Assembly (NCBI GenBank): GCA_964500895.1
Contig: CAZCQP010000004.1
Span: 35,201 to 99,200 of the forward strand
DNA length: 64,000 bases
Source of the DNA: CAZCQP01 sp964500895
GTDB lineage: Bacteria; Bacillota; Clostridia; Lachnospirales; JAISER01
Direction of reading: 5' to 3'
The first letter of the stretch is position 1. Every line of letters starts with the position of its first letter. Both the position numbers and the translations under genes were made by a program. A model generated the notes under the pieces. It was not told the DNA's origin. It did no database searches and saw only the letters and a list, made by a program, of their open reading frames with translations. This document shows positions 1 to 7,775 of the stretch, in pieces.

Positions 1-374
1 TTTGTAACGGTGCTATGTGCCAATGTACTTTTGGCATGGCACCATGCAGTTTGGTGGTGAGCAATGTAACCAATGTGGTGGCCTCTAATATGCTGGTGGC
101 TACCATTATGGATTATACCCAAGCAAACTTGCCCACTTTCGGTATGTGTTCGTCCATGGCCAACCCGATGGTGGCGGCCGCCACAGCCGCTGCGCTGGGG
201 GTGTTGACCCCTCAGCCTTGCATGCCGGTTATTCCAGCGCCTTGGGCCCCAGGCAGCCCAACTGTGCTGGTGGGGGGTAAACCTGCCCTCACCAACAGTT
301 CAAAGGCTATGTGCGCCTATGGTGGGGTTATCCAATTGACTTATCCTGGGCAAAACACAATGATGGTGCCGTAA
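1..374 (+). CDS. PAAR-like DUF4280 protein, 5' end cut by window edge
   Basis: The reading frame is open to the window edge. The codons before the first Met (position 15) encode CNGA, so the product reads CNGAMCQCTFGMAPCSL. This matches the start of DUF4280 (PAAR-like) proteins, where a short segment precedes 'GA-x-hydrophobic-x-C-x-FG', so the true start lies upstream. Other family signs are 'TIMDYTQANLPTFGMCSSMANP', here split by position only, then PC-P near residue 70, a W at the 'PWAPGS' turn, and the closing 'GGVIQLTYPGQ'. PAAR-like proteins form the sharp tip of contractile injection systems. The next gene lies 19 bases downstream and is a DUF4255 protein, a usual partner in such clusters. 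Function is inferred from family and context. Confidence 0.8.
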   Translation, partial: CNGAMCQCTFGMAPCSLVVSNVTNVVASNMLVATIMDYTQANLPTFGMCSSMANPMVAAATAAALGVLTPQPCMPVIPAPWAPGSPTVLVGGKPALTNSSKAMCAYGGVIQLTYPGQNTMMVP

Positions 375-393
375 TGCATGAAAGGAGGTGGCC

Positions 394-969
394 ATGACCA
401 TGTATACTTATAAGGTGATAGCCGATGTGGGCAATGGTTTGCTGAAAATGCTGCGCAGTAATCTGGTGCCGAATTTGATAAACACAGCAAACGGCATCCT
501 TTTGGCCAGCCCCCAAGACCGTGGTGACGCCCAGTTAAGCATCTATCTTTACGATATTGAGGAAAACCTGGAGCTTAGAAATTTGGACCTTTTAAACATT
601 GATGCCAGCACCAAAAGAAAGCCACCCATTTATTTAAACTTATACTATATGGTAACGGCTTATTCCAGCAGCGACGTGAAGTACAAAGCCATGGAGGAAC
701 AAAAAATACTGGGGGCTGTTGTGCAAACTTTTTACGACAATGGACGTATTGAGCCGGCGTTTTTGAATGCGCCTGCCCCGGGGAAAAAGGATTGCATCGA
801 CATTGCGCTCATGCATATGCCTTTTGAAACAAAACAAAAATGCTGGAATGTACAAGAGCTGGGCTACAAGACCTCTTTATTCTACAAAGTGTCTCCGGTG
901 CCCATAGATTCCGGCAAAGGCATTAAAATTACCCGTGTGGTGGATGCGGAAATGGAAGTGGAGTCATGA
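394..969 (+). CDS. DUF4255 / Pvc16-like tail-cap protein
   Basis: A 191-residue protein. I chose ATG 394 because a near-perfect ribosome site (AAAGGAGGTG, 381-390) ends just before it; GTG 388 lies inside that site. The sequence has the features of DUF4255 (Pvc16 N-terminal) proteins: an N-terminal helix ending in a small acidic/Pro loop, 'QLSIYLYDIEENLELRN', then 'PIYLNLYYMVTAYS' followed by 'EQKILGAVVQTFYDN'. In extracellular contractile injection systems this family is thought to cap or terminate the sheath-tube. It sits between the PAAR-like gene and an unknown gene that overlaps its stop (ATGA). The rest of the machine (sheath, tube, baseplate, ATPase) would lie upstream, outside the window. 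Confidence 0.75.
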   Translation: MTMYTYKVIADVGNGLLKMLRSNLVPNLINTANGILLASPQDRGDAQLSIYLYDIEENLELRNLDLLNIDASTKRKPPIYLNLYYMVTAYSSSDVKYKAMEEQKILGAVVQTFYDNGRIEPAFLNAPAPGKKDCIDIALMHMPFETKQKCWNVQELGYKTSLFYKVSPVPIDSGKGIKITRVVDAEMEVES

Positions 970-1727
970 CAGTGAAAGCAAAGGTTTCGCTGGCTGTTTT
1001 GTTTATAGATAGCTTTACAAACGATGTGATTCCGGGGCACAAATTATCTGTGGTGGCGGAAGGCATTTATAGCCCTTTGGTAAAGCCGGAAGGATACCAT
1101 GTTTTTCGCAACATTCAAGGTGAAGCGCTGACCATTCAAGTGCGCTCAAAAATATACCAGCCCCTAAGCTTAACAGTAGGCATGAACAAGCCGGGTGAAC
1201 AGCCGCCGGTTTGTGTTGTTCGGTTGCTTCCAAACACCGGTTATCCGCTGCCTAAGGGTGCTACAGTGATTCAAGGCCAAGCACCCCCCAACAAGACGGT
1301 GCTGTTTTACGGCAAGGGGTTGGGGTTAGCTGATTTCAGGCTTCATCAAAACTATGTTACGGGAAGCCAAACCATTGGTATTTTTAACCCTGGTGCCGTG
1401 TGCCTGGAAGGGATGCCTATGCGAATTGTGGGTGGCAAGGGCACCTTTCTCACGATTGCATCCGTGAAGGATTTGTTTGGCCACTGGTATAGTTTGAATG
1501 TTCCCTTGAAAGATGATTACAATGCAGGCACAACATGGGTATTTCCTGTTTTTTCTGCCATGGCCCATGAGGATGGAACCTTTTACCTTCCCGTTGCAAG
1601 CCTGGGCGAGCCGGGGGAAAAGATGCGGTGTTGGTATACGATAGAAGGTTGTGACGAAGCGGAACGGGAAGTTGAGTTGGTAATTGGAAGCGTCAATGAT
1701 GTGACGATTGCAAACGCTTCATTTTAA
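966..1727 (+). CDS. unknown protein in injection-system cluster
   Basis: A 253-residue protein whose ATG overlaps the stop of the DUF4255 gene, so the two are translationally coupled. I do not recognise a family with certainty. It has no signal peptide or membrane segment and is rich in predicted beta strand. The first ~75 residues look like a small immunoglobulin or carboxypeptidase-regulatory-like fold ('SLAVLFIDSFTND' then 'PEGYHVFRNI'). A Gly-rich middle follows ('NKTVLFYGKGLGLADF'), then 'GTFYLPVASLGEPGEKM', which resembles a second beta sandwich. Position at the end of the cluster suggests an accessory tail or cargo-related protein. That role is inference. Confidence 0.5.
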   Translation: MTVKAKVSLAVLFIDSFTNDVIPGHKLSVVAEGIYSPLVKPEGYHVFRNIQGEALTIQVRSKIYQPLSLTVGMNKPGEQPPVCVVRLLPNTGYPLPKGATVIQGQAPPNKTVLFYGKGLGLADFRLHQNYVTGSQTIGIFNPGAVCLEGMPMRIVGGKGTFLTIASVKDLFGHWYSLNVPLKDDYNAGTTWVFPVFSAMAHEDGTFYLPVASLGEPGEKMRCWYTIEGCDEAEREVELVIGSVNDVTIANASF

Positions 1728-1748
1728 AGCACATCACCTGGAGACAAG

Positions 1749-1778
1749 CATATGATATTTATAAAGAATAATCATATG
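1749..1778. promoter_or_regulatory. inverted repeat before the flavin oxidase gene
   Basis: CATATGAT (1749-1756) is repeated inverted as ATCATATG (1771-1778) with a 14-base AT-rich spacer. It lies directly before the ribosome site of the FAD oxidase gene. It could be a regulator operator or an mRNA hairpin; nothing in the sequence decides between them. Confidence 0.4.
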
Positions 1779-1797
1779 AGGAGATGTACAATAAAAA

Positions 1798-3132
1798 ATG
1801 AGCAACAATTTTCAGGGCGAAATCATCACCCCTGACGATTTAAGATACAATCAAGCCCGCCAAATTTGGAACAGGGCTATTCAAAAGTTTCCGGCGGCAA
1901 TTGTTTATTGTGAAAATACGGATGACGTTTGCGCATCCATTGCTTTTGCCAGAAGCCACCACATTCCTATACGCATACGTTCCGGGGGGCATAATTACGA
2001 AGGTTACTGCACCGGGGACGAAGTGTTGGTGATTGATGTGAGCAACATCAAAGATTTGGACTTGAACACAAGACACAGTACAGTTACAGTTGGCACAGGC
2101 GTTAATTTTCGTCAATTGTACAATACCGTTGGGGCAAAAGGCTACCCATTTCCTGGGGGAAACTGCCCCACTGTGGCTGCCAGCGGGTTTACATTAGGGG
2201 GCGGTTGGGGGTATTCCAGCAGAAAGTTCGGGCTTGGCTGCGATTCTTTATTGGAAGCAGAAATGGTGGACTATAAAGGCCGCCTTCTAACGGCCAATAA
2301 AGAGAAGAACCAAGATTTGTTCTGGGCGTTGCGGGGTGCAGGCGGCGGAAATTTCGGGGTGGTTACATCCTTAACCTTTAAGTTGCCACCAAAATCCGGC
2401 GAGGTGACTCTGTTTGAACTGTTTTTTCCGAAGGCAACCCTCAAAGACCAAGTGCATTTCATGGGCATATTCCAAAAATGGATTGATACGGTAGATGACA
2501 ACATCAATGCAAGTGGGGGAATGTATAATACCCGGGATGACGGCATTTATAACTATTTAAGGGGCATTTGTTACGGTTCAAAACGGGAAACGGAAGCGTT
2601 ATTGCAACCCTTCTTGGCGTTGGGAAACGTAGAGGCCACGTTTAAAAGCGGTTCGTTTTTAGACGCTATGCATGACATTGGCAACAGCTACCCCCCATTT
2701 GAAACTTTTAAATCCACGGGGCGGTTTGTGAATGAATATTATTGCACAGACAAGCTGGCTGAATTGGCATCCATCGTTAACCAGAAGCGGCCCACTAACT
2801 CCATATTAACATCCATTTCCGTTTATGGGCTGGGTGGGAAAGTGCAAGATGTAAACAAACACGACACCGCATTTTATTTTAGAGACGCAAGATATATTGT
2901 TTTAATACAATCTGTTTGGGAAGACAACCGTTACAAGGAAGCCAATGTACGTTGGGTATTGGATAATTTTCAATACATATATGGCATTACAGAAGGCTCA
3001 TATATTAATTTTCCATTGTTGCAACTTCCCAATTATGCATGTAATTATTTTGGCGGAAACGTACCCCGGTTGGAGCGGGTGAAGCATTTATACGACCCGT
3101 ACAATGTCTTTAACTTTCCGCAAAGCATTTAA
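1798..3132 (+). CDS. berberine-bridge-type FAD-dependent oxidoreductase
   Basis: A 444-residue flavoprotein of the FAD_binding_4 plus BBE family. The PP-loop holds the covalent His: RSGGHNYEGY, His65. The second anchor is Cys123 in GGNCPTVAASG, so FAD is probably held by both 8-alpha-N1-histidyl and 6-S-cysteinyl bonds, as in gluco-oligosaccharide and berberine-bridge oxidases. 'LGGGWGYSSRKFGL' follows, and the C-terminus has the family signature YDPYNVFNFPQSI. Members usually oxidise sugars, alcohols or alkaloid-like compounds and reduce O2. There is no signal peptide. The ATG lies unusually far (about 14 bases) from the nearest GGAG. The gene is separated from the methylamine genes by an assembly gap. 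Substrate unknown. Confidence 0.88.
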   Translation: MSNNFQGEIITPDDLRYNQARQIWNRAIQKFPAAIVYCENTDDVCASIAFARSHHIPIRIRSGGHNYEGYCTGDEVLVIDVSNIKDLDLNTRHSTVTVGTGVNFRQLYNTVGAKGYPFPGGNCPTVAASGFTLGGGWGYSSRKFGLGCDSLLEAEMVDYKGRLLTANKEKNQDLFWALRGAGGGNFGVVTSLTFKLPPKSGEVTLFELFFPKATLKDQVHFMGIFQKWIDTVDDNINASGGMYNTRDDGIYNYLRGICYGSKRETEALLQPFLALGNVEATFKSGSFLDAMHDIGNSYPPFETFKSTGRFVNEYYCTDKLAELASIVNQKRPTNSILTSISVYGLGGKVQDVNKHDTAFYFRDARYIVLIQSVWEDNRYKEANVRWVLDNFQYIYGITEGSYINFPLLQLPNYACNYFGGNVPRLERVKHLYDPYNVFNFPQSI

Positions 3133-3134
3133 TA

Positions 3135-3144
3135 NNNNNNNNNN
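3135..3144. other. assembly gap (10 N)
   Basis: Ten consecutive N follow the flavin oxidase stop codon. Ten is a conventional placeholder, so the real distance is unknown, and the join between the injection-system segment and the methylamine segment rests on scaffolding only. Confidence 0.98.
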
Positions 3145-3148
3145 AAGT

Positions 3149-3176
3149 AGCCTGCCGGCATTTAAACCGACAGGCT
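3149..3176 (+). terminator. hairpin terminator after the gap
   Basis: AGCCTGCCGG (3149-3158) pairs with CCGACAGGCT (3167-3176) with one mismatch, followed by TTATCTTTT. It would end transcription coming from the left. If the gap is short, that is the flavin oxidase gene. Confidence 0.6.
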
Positions 3177-3278
3177 TTATCTTTTAAAATGATTTTATTT
3201 AACGGGTTATGGGTTTGAAAAGAAAGCATGAAGATAGAAGAGCTGACTTTTTATACATTTACCCATTAACAAGAATCA

Positions 3279-4679
3279 TTACATGCTTGCTTTTTTTGTC
3301 CAGTAATCAAGTCCGAGATCGGTCAGAATTTTCACTGCTTCATCGTATACTTTCAAATATTCTTCTGTGGGTTCAATGGTAACGGTATTGTAGCATTCAG
3401 AGAAGTTTTTGCCCAGCGGGGCGGTTTTATAATCTTTTTCGTAAGTAGCAACCAATTTGTCAAGAATCACATTCACTTTGTGTGTATCCATGCCCGCAAC
3501 TGCCCAAGCAGCTTCGGCCATCATTCTGGCTTCTAAGCCTGTATGGTAGTCGGTTCTCACGCCTTTAGCCGCGGCCACACCAGACAGGACCTCCCGTCCG
3601 CTTGCGGTATCGGTAATGGCTTGAGCAGCCGTCTCCAGCAAGCACATCACTGTGCAAGGGCCGGCCATGGTGTAATACTGGTTACCCAGCATTAAGTGGG
3701 TGTTGCAGTCGATGGCCATAGCAATGTGGCCGGCAACTGCCAACGGTTCTCTGGCAGTGGTGATGCCCCATCTCACGTGAACAGGGCCATCCAAATGCCA
3801 GGTTGCGTGTGCCATAACAAATGAATTTATGGTTGTTGCAACGCCAACGATGGTCGTCTCCTCGAGACCACCGGCATAGCCGCCATAAATAGGCATTTGT
3901 TCGACCATGATAATGTTTCCGTTTTGAATGTAGTGAGAGATATAAGTTAAGGCGCTCATATCAATTTTCAGCTCATTCAATTGGGAAATCTCGTGGCTGT
4001 CAGAAGGTCTCATGCCGCCTGGGAAATCGGAGGCAATTACGCCTGCTGCAGACAGGGAAGTTTCGCTACCCTACAACCCCATGCCTGGGCGGCCAGCTCT
4101 TGCTTGTGCGGCTCTTACCATCAGGCATTCAGCTTTAACGGCTGCAATTTCATAAGGGCTGTTGGGAACGGGGTCTTTGCCATTAATGGTTTGCAGCACG
4201 CCGTCTACGATGGCATCTACAAGACCTTCCTGGGCATAGCTTTGGTGAATGGCAAGGAAATTGGCTTCGGAGCAAGGCGCGCCGGTGGGGCCGCCTTGAA
4301 TGATCGGAGCCTTAGCATCTTTATAGCTTCTTGGGGAAAGCATCACAGCGTCTCTGCCTTCGCCGTATTGCACATCTTTTGGCGCAGATTCGATGGCTGC
4401 AATAATTTCTTCACGTGTGAATTTAATGACTCTGCCAGTATCCATGCAGTAAACACCGCATTGTTCCAGCATATCCAAACCGGCTTTAAACAGGTTATCA
4501 ATTAAGGTCCTGTCTTCAGGCACAATCACCTTTTTGTCCATTTTGATGTTGTACTTGGCTTTTAAAGCAGCCGCGGTTTCAGGAATAACCTTGTTATCCC
4601 ATTCACTTTCAGGTACTTTCTTACCTGTTTTGGCTCTGTCATACACATCATAGATATTAACTTTTTTCACCAGTGCCAT
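3279..4679 (-). CDS. mtmB: monomethylamine:corrinoid methyltransferase with in-frame UAG (pyrrolysine)
   Basis: Two open frames in the same register, 202 and 244 codons plus a 19-codon bridge, are separated only by a TAG at 4071-4073. Read through, they give a 466-residue protein matching MtmB along its length (archaeal MtmB is about 458). The TAG is codon 203, in RPGMGL-O-GSETSLSA; the archaeal pyrrolysine is residue 202 in the same context. Downstream come SDSHEISQLNELKIDM, MPIYGGYAGGLEETTIV, WHLDGPVHVRWG and GPCTVMCLLETAAQ, all typical. The enzyme moves the methyl group of monomethylamine to the Co(I) corrinoid of MtmC. Pyrrolysine is thought to bind the amine in the active site. The frame ends in TAA. 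mtmC lies 18 bases upstream. PylS, PylBCD and tRNA-Pyl must be elsewhere in the genome. Confidence 0.95.
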
Positions 4680-4697
4680 GTATGTAATGCTCCTTTC

Positions 4698-5348
4698 TTA
4701 TTTTTTTGCCATAAATTCCATTGCCAGCTTCACGCAGCCGGTAGCAGTGTCGGAATAGCCGCTACCTCCGATTTCGCCTACCCATTCTCCGTTTACGGGC
4801 GCACCGCCGTACATGGTGAAGAATTTATCTTTAATGCCTTGTTCTTTCAACAGGCTTTCAATATCCTTCATTGCGGGCATGGTGGTGGTCATAAGGGCAG
4901 AACCAGCAATAATATCCACATTTTCTGCTTGGGCCTTTTCAACAACAGCTTCAACAGCCACATCGCTGCCCATGTCAATCACTTCAAAGCCGCTGGCTTT
5001 TAACATGGTTACGCAAATGTTTTTGCCGATAGAGTGAATATCGCCCTGCACGGTATGGAACAAAACTTTACCACGGGAAGTGGATTTTTTGTCGGCTTCG
5101 CTCATATCTTTTGTTAAAATATTAACAGCTGAATCGAAAACTTTAGCGGCAATGATGAGTTGCGGAATAAAAACTTCGCCTTCATCAAATTGGTCGCTGA
5201 TTACGTTCATGCCTTGTGCAAGACCTTTTTCAATGCATTCAACGGCATCCAGTTTTGCTTCCACAGCTTCAGTGGCGGCAGCAACAGCGGCATCTTCGTC
5301 CAAATTTTCAACTGACAATTTCAATTTGTCAAAAATCTCTTGACTCAT
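4698..5348 (-). CDS. mtmC: methylamine corrinoid protein
   Basis: A 216-residue two-domain corrinoid protein. Residues ~1-85 form the helical cap (B12-binding 2). The Rossmann-like domain carries the cobalt-ligand signature GDIHSIGKN with His105, then 'GFEVIDMGSDVAVEAVVEKA', 'IIAGSALMTTTMP' and 'FFTMYGGAPVNGEW'. It accepts the methyl group from MtmB and passes it on to a second methyltransferase, in bacteria probably toward tetrahydrofolate. The start has a good site (GGGAGGGTG) six bases upstream. It is the first gene of an mtmC-mtmB operon. The archaeal order often differs, but the pairing itself identifies it as MtmC rather than a di- or trimethylamine homologue. Confidence 0.92.
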   Translation of the reverse strand: MSQEIFDKLKLSVENLDEDAAVAAATEAVEAKLDAVECIEKGLAQGMNVISDQFDEGEVFIPQLIIAAKVFDSAVNILTKDMSEADKKSTSRGKVLFHTVQGDIHSIGKNICVTMLKASGFEVIDMGSDVAVEAVVEKAQAENVDIIAGSALMTTTMPAMKDIESLLKEQGIKDKFFTMYGGAPVNGEWVGEIGGSGYSDTATGCVKLAMEFMAKK

Positions 5349-5410
5349 GCATTCACCCTCCCTGTAATAGTGGTTAACAATAAAGCGCTTTCTTTTCCGT
5401 CATGCTCTTC

Positions 5411-5447
5411 TAACAAATATTATAGCGCAACATTTGTTAAAAGTAAA
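5411..5447 (-). promoter_or_regulatory. mtmCB promoter inside an inverted repeat
   Basis: On the minus strand TTTACT (5447-5442) and TATAAT (5424-5419) are spaced by 17 bases. The -10 box is bracketed by an inverted repeat: TAACAAAT (5411-5418) and ATTTGTTA (5432-5439), spacer 13. A protein bound there would cover the -10 region, which fits a repressor operator for substrate-controlled mtm expression. The regulator is not in the window. Confidence 0.65.
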
Positions 5448-5741
5448 TAAAAATATTATAAAAAAAATTAAAAATTCAATAAATAGAATAATTGAATTAT
5501 TTGTCAATTCTAAAAAAATACAAAAATATGCTTTATTCGCAATGGGTTTTATACTTTAAAATAGGAAAGTCATTCAAAGCCCATAAGGTACTTAGAAAAA
5601 TTATAGAAAATGCATGAAAATAAAAATGGTAGTATTTAAAAATAGACAATTTACCGAATGCAAATTTATGCATTAAATTAGATTTCAAAAAATGTGTAAA
5701 ACTTAGAAGCCATAGGCATGATTTTTTGGAAGCGCAGTTTG
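5448..5741. other. AT-rich divergent intergenic region
   Basis: This stretch lies between the mtmCB promoter and the alcohol dehydrogenase promoter and is strongly AT-rich. I see no gene, RNA signature or clear repeat in it. It may hold upstream activator sites for either side. Confidence 0.6.
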
Positions 5742-5770
5742 TTGAATTTTTATAAAATTTCCATTATAAT
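5742..5770 (+). promoter_or_regulatory. alcohol dehydrogenase promoter
   Basis: TTGAAT (5742-5747) and a perfect TATAAT (5765-5770) are separated by 17 bases, about 58 bases before the dehydrogenase start. Confidence 0.7.
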
Positions 5771-5827
5771 AATGAGGCTCAACCGTGTTATTTTTTTAAC
5801 AAAACTACTAGGAAAGAAGGCATTTAA

Positions 5828-6997
5828 ATGGCACGCTTTACATTACCCAGAGATTTATATTTTGGCCCCAATGCAATTGAAGAACTTAAAAATCTTAAAG
5901 GCTATAAAAAAGCCATTATCGTAACCGGCGGCTCTTCCATGAAAAAGGGAGGCTTTCTGCAAAAAACCATTGATGTATTACATGAAGCAGGGCTTGAAAC
6001 CACTGTTTTTGAAGGGGTAGAGCCAGACCCAAGCGTGGAAACCGTTTACAAAGGCGCACAGGCTATGCGTGATTTTCAACCGGATGTGATTGTATCCATT
6101 GGTGGCGGTTCTCCCATTGACGCAGCAAAAGCCATGTGGGTTTTCTATGAATACCCAGAATTGAAGTTCGACGACATTAAGACACCTTTTACCATGCCTA
6201 AACTGCGTAAAAAAGCCATTTTTGTGGCCATTCCTTCCACCAGCGGTACGGCAACAGAAGTGACAGCTTTCTCTGTTATTACCGATTATAGCACAAAAAT
6301 TAAATACCCATTGGCAGATTTTGAAATTACCCCTGATATTGCTATTTTGGATACCTCCATTCCCCTTACCATGCCTAAAACATTAACCGCCCATACAGGT
6401 ATGGATGCTTTAACCCATGCCATTGAGGCTTATGTGGCAGCATTAAGAAGCGATTTTTCAGATCCTTTGGCATTAAAAGCCATTGCCATGATTTATGAAA
6501 ACCTGGAAGCTTCCTATAACGGCGATGAAGAAGCAAGAGGTAAAGTACATGTGGCCCAATGCTTGGCTGGTATGGCTTTTTCCAACGCATTGCTGGGCAT
6601 TGTGCACTCCCTGGCCCACAAAACCGGCGCTCAATACAACATTCCTCACGGTTGCTGTAACGCCATTCTGCTGCCTTTCGTTATCCAATATAACGCACCG
6701 GTGTGCATGAACCGTTTTGCAGACATTGCCAGAATGTTAGGCTTGCAAGGTGCCAACGATGAGCAACTGACCAACGCTTTGGTGGAAGCCATTAAAGCAT
6801 TGAACAAAAAGCTGGACATTGCACAAACCTACCAAGGCAACGGCGTTGATGAAGAAACCTTTAAGAAAACAGTAGATTTCATTGCAGAAAACGCTGTAGG
6901 CGACCCATGCACCGGTGCAAACCCACGCCAAACCGGCTTTGAAGAAATGAAAAAGGTTTTGGAATGTGCTTACTACGGCACAGACGTTCAATTTTAA
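5828..6997 (+). CDS. iron-containing alcohol dehydrogenase
   Basis: A 389-residue group III (iron) alcohol dehydrogenase of usual length. The nucleotide site is GGGSPIDAAKAMW near residue 95, followed by 'IPSTSGTATEVTAFSVI'. The metal ligands are in the characteristic segments GMDALTHAIEAY (~195), 'GIVHSLAHKTGA' (~260) and 'IPHGCCNAILLPFV'. The enzyme interconverts an alcohol and aldehyde with NAD(P). Substrate cannot be read from the sequence. It is transcribed divergently from mtmCB from its own promoter and ends at a strong two-way terminator, so it is monocistronic. A link to methylamine or C1 metabolism is possible only by position. Confidence 0.93.
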   Translation: MARFTLPRDLYFGPNAIEELKNLKGYKKAIIVTGGSSMKKGGFLQKTIDVLHEAGLETTVFEGVEPDPSVETVYKGAQAMRDFQPDVIVSIGGGSPIDAAKAMWVFYEYPELKFDDIKTPFTMPKLRKKAIFVAIPSTSGTATEVTAFSVITDYSTKIKYPLADFEITPDIAILDTSIPLTMPKTLTAHTGMDALTHAIEAYVAALRSDFSDPLALKAIAMIYENLEASYNGDEEARGKVHVAQCLAGMAFSNALLGIVHSLAHKTGAQYNIPHGCCNAILLPFVIQYNAPVCMNRFADIARMLGLQGANDEQLTNALVEAIKALNKKLDIAQTYQGNGVDEETFKKTVDFIAENAVGDPCTGANPRQTGFEEMKKVLECAYYGTDVQF

Positions 6998-7014
6998 TGT
7001 TTATTAACTGCTAA

Positions 7015-7063
7015 AAAAAGACATTGAGAAACAGCCATGCTACAAGTTTCTCAATGTCTTTTT
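7015..7063. terminator. bidirectional terminator
   Basis: An 18-bp perfect stem (7015-7032 with 7046-7063) has an A-run on the left and a T-run on the right, so it serves both the alcohol dehydrogenase and the converging cupin gene. Confidence 0.92.
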
Positions 7064-7071
7064 ATTATGCT

Positions 7072-7539
7072 TTAACGATAGTAAGGGCTAGGTTGTTGTT
7101 CCCCTGCATGGGCATCTTCCTTTGTTTCCTGAACAGTTCCAAAGGGATGTTGTGGTGGGGCATAGATGGAATATAGTTTTAATGGACTATTGCCGGTGTT
7201 GTAAATGTTGTGATAGGTGCCGGCTGGTATGATACAGGCAAAATTGTGGTTGATGTTGCGTTGGTAGTTCAATTTGTTTGGGCTGCTGCCCATCATCACC
7301 GTAGCAAAGCCTTCTTCAATGCGAATAAACTGGTCAAGGTTTGGGTGCATCTCTACGCCGATGTCTTCGCCCACATTCAGGCTCATTAAGGTCAATTGCA
7401 AATGTTCACCGGTCCACAAAGCTGTGCGAAAGGCCCTGTTCAGTTTAGTTGCCATATTAATGTTTACAACAAAAGGTTCTGGGCCGTAGTCGGTTAAATT
7501 CATTAACCCAAAGTTTGGATTAAAAAATAGTTTTTTCAT
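7072..7539 (-). CDS. cupin-domain protein
   Basis: A 155-residue single-domain cupin. I prefer ATG 7539 over ATG 7545 because GAGGGG lies eight bases before the former and two before the latter. Motif 1 reads GEDIGVEMHPNLDQFIRIEEG (given in two parts: GEDIGVEMHPNLDQ, FIRIEEG), keeping the metal-binding His and Glu. Motif 2 is IIPAGTYHNIYNTG with the second His. Such small cupins are often sugar isomerases, dioxygenase relatives or non-enzymatic binding proteins; the exact role is unknown. The gene is alone between a bidirectional terminator and the histidine operon promoter. Confidence 0.85.
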   Translation of the reverse strand: MKKLFFNPNFGLMNLTDYGPEPFVVNINMATKLNRAFRTALWTGEHLQLTLMSLNVGEDIGVEMHPNLDQFIRIEEGFATVMMGSSPNKLNYQRNINHNFACIIPAGTYHNIYNTGNSPLKLYSIYAPPQHPFGTVQETKEDAHAGEQQPSPYYR

Positions 7540-7609
7540 TGCCATTGCCCCTCTTACTTTTTATAGTAGCATATGATGTTTCTTTTAAGTTGTGACATGG
7601 AAAAACCAC

Positions 7610-7638
7610 TTGACAATTTCTGGTCACTCTGTCATAAT
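7610..7638 (+). promoter_or_regulatory. histidine operon promoter
   Basis: A perfect TTGACA (7610-7615) and CATAAT (7633-7638) are spaced by 17 bases. The start of transcription would fall near 7645, just before the leader peptide. Confidence 0.82.
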
Positions 7639-7669
7639 AAAGTAAATTTACTTTTAAAGGTTGATGACC

Positions 7670-7717
7670 ATGATGTTCAGCAACAATACCTTTAAATTGC
7701 ATCATCACCGCCTGTAG
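7670..7717 (+). CDS. hisL: histidine operon leader peptide
   Basis: A 15-residue frame, MMFSNNTFKLHHHRL, ends in TAG and is preceded by AAAGG about nine bases upstream. Three consecutive His codons (CAT CAT CAC, 7700-7708) sit near the end, as in proteobacterial his leader peptides. It lies between the consensus promoter and an attenuator-type terminator, ahead of hisZ. A ribosome stalling on the His codons when charged tRNA-His is scarce would alter folding of the RNA that follows. The stop is amber, which matters in an organism that decodes UAG as pyrrolysine. Confidence 0.82.
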   Translation: MMFSNNTFKLHHHRL

Positions 7718-7725
7718 GTTTGTAT

Positions 7726-7775
7726 TGTGAGCAAGTGCTCGCAAAACAAGCCTGATTGTGTTGTTATCGGGCTTG
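7726..7775 (+). promoter_or_regulatory. his attenuator: upstream hairpins
   Basis: Two hairpins follow the leader peptide. The first pairs 7726-7732 with 7737-7743 (7 bp, loop AAGT). The second pairs CAAGCCTGAT (7747-7756) with ATCGGGCTTG (7766-7775), 10 bp with one G-U. They occupy the place of the pause and switching stems of a his attenuator. I did not find a strong alternative pairing that would clearly break the terminator. Confidence 0.65.

Noticed and set aside
3981..4505. Plus-strand open frame of 174 codons
   Set aside because: It lies entirely antisense to mtmB, has no ribosome site and no family features.
3279..4679. mtmB as a pseudogene split by a nonsense mutation or frameshift
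   Set aside because: Both halves are in the same frame, conservation continues across the TAG, and the TAG sits exactly where MtmB enzymes carry pyrrolysine.
5718..5924. Short plus-strand frame before the alcohol dehydrogenase
   Set aside because: It runs over the dehydrogenase promoter and into its coding region in another frame, and has no ribosome site.
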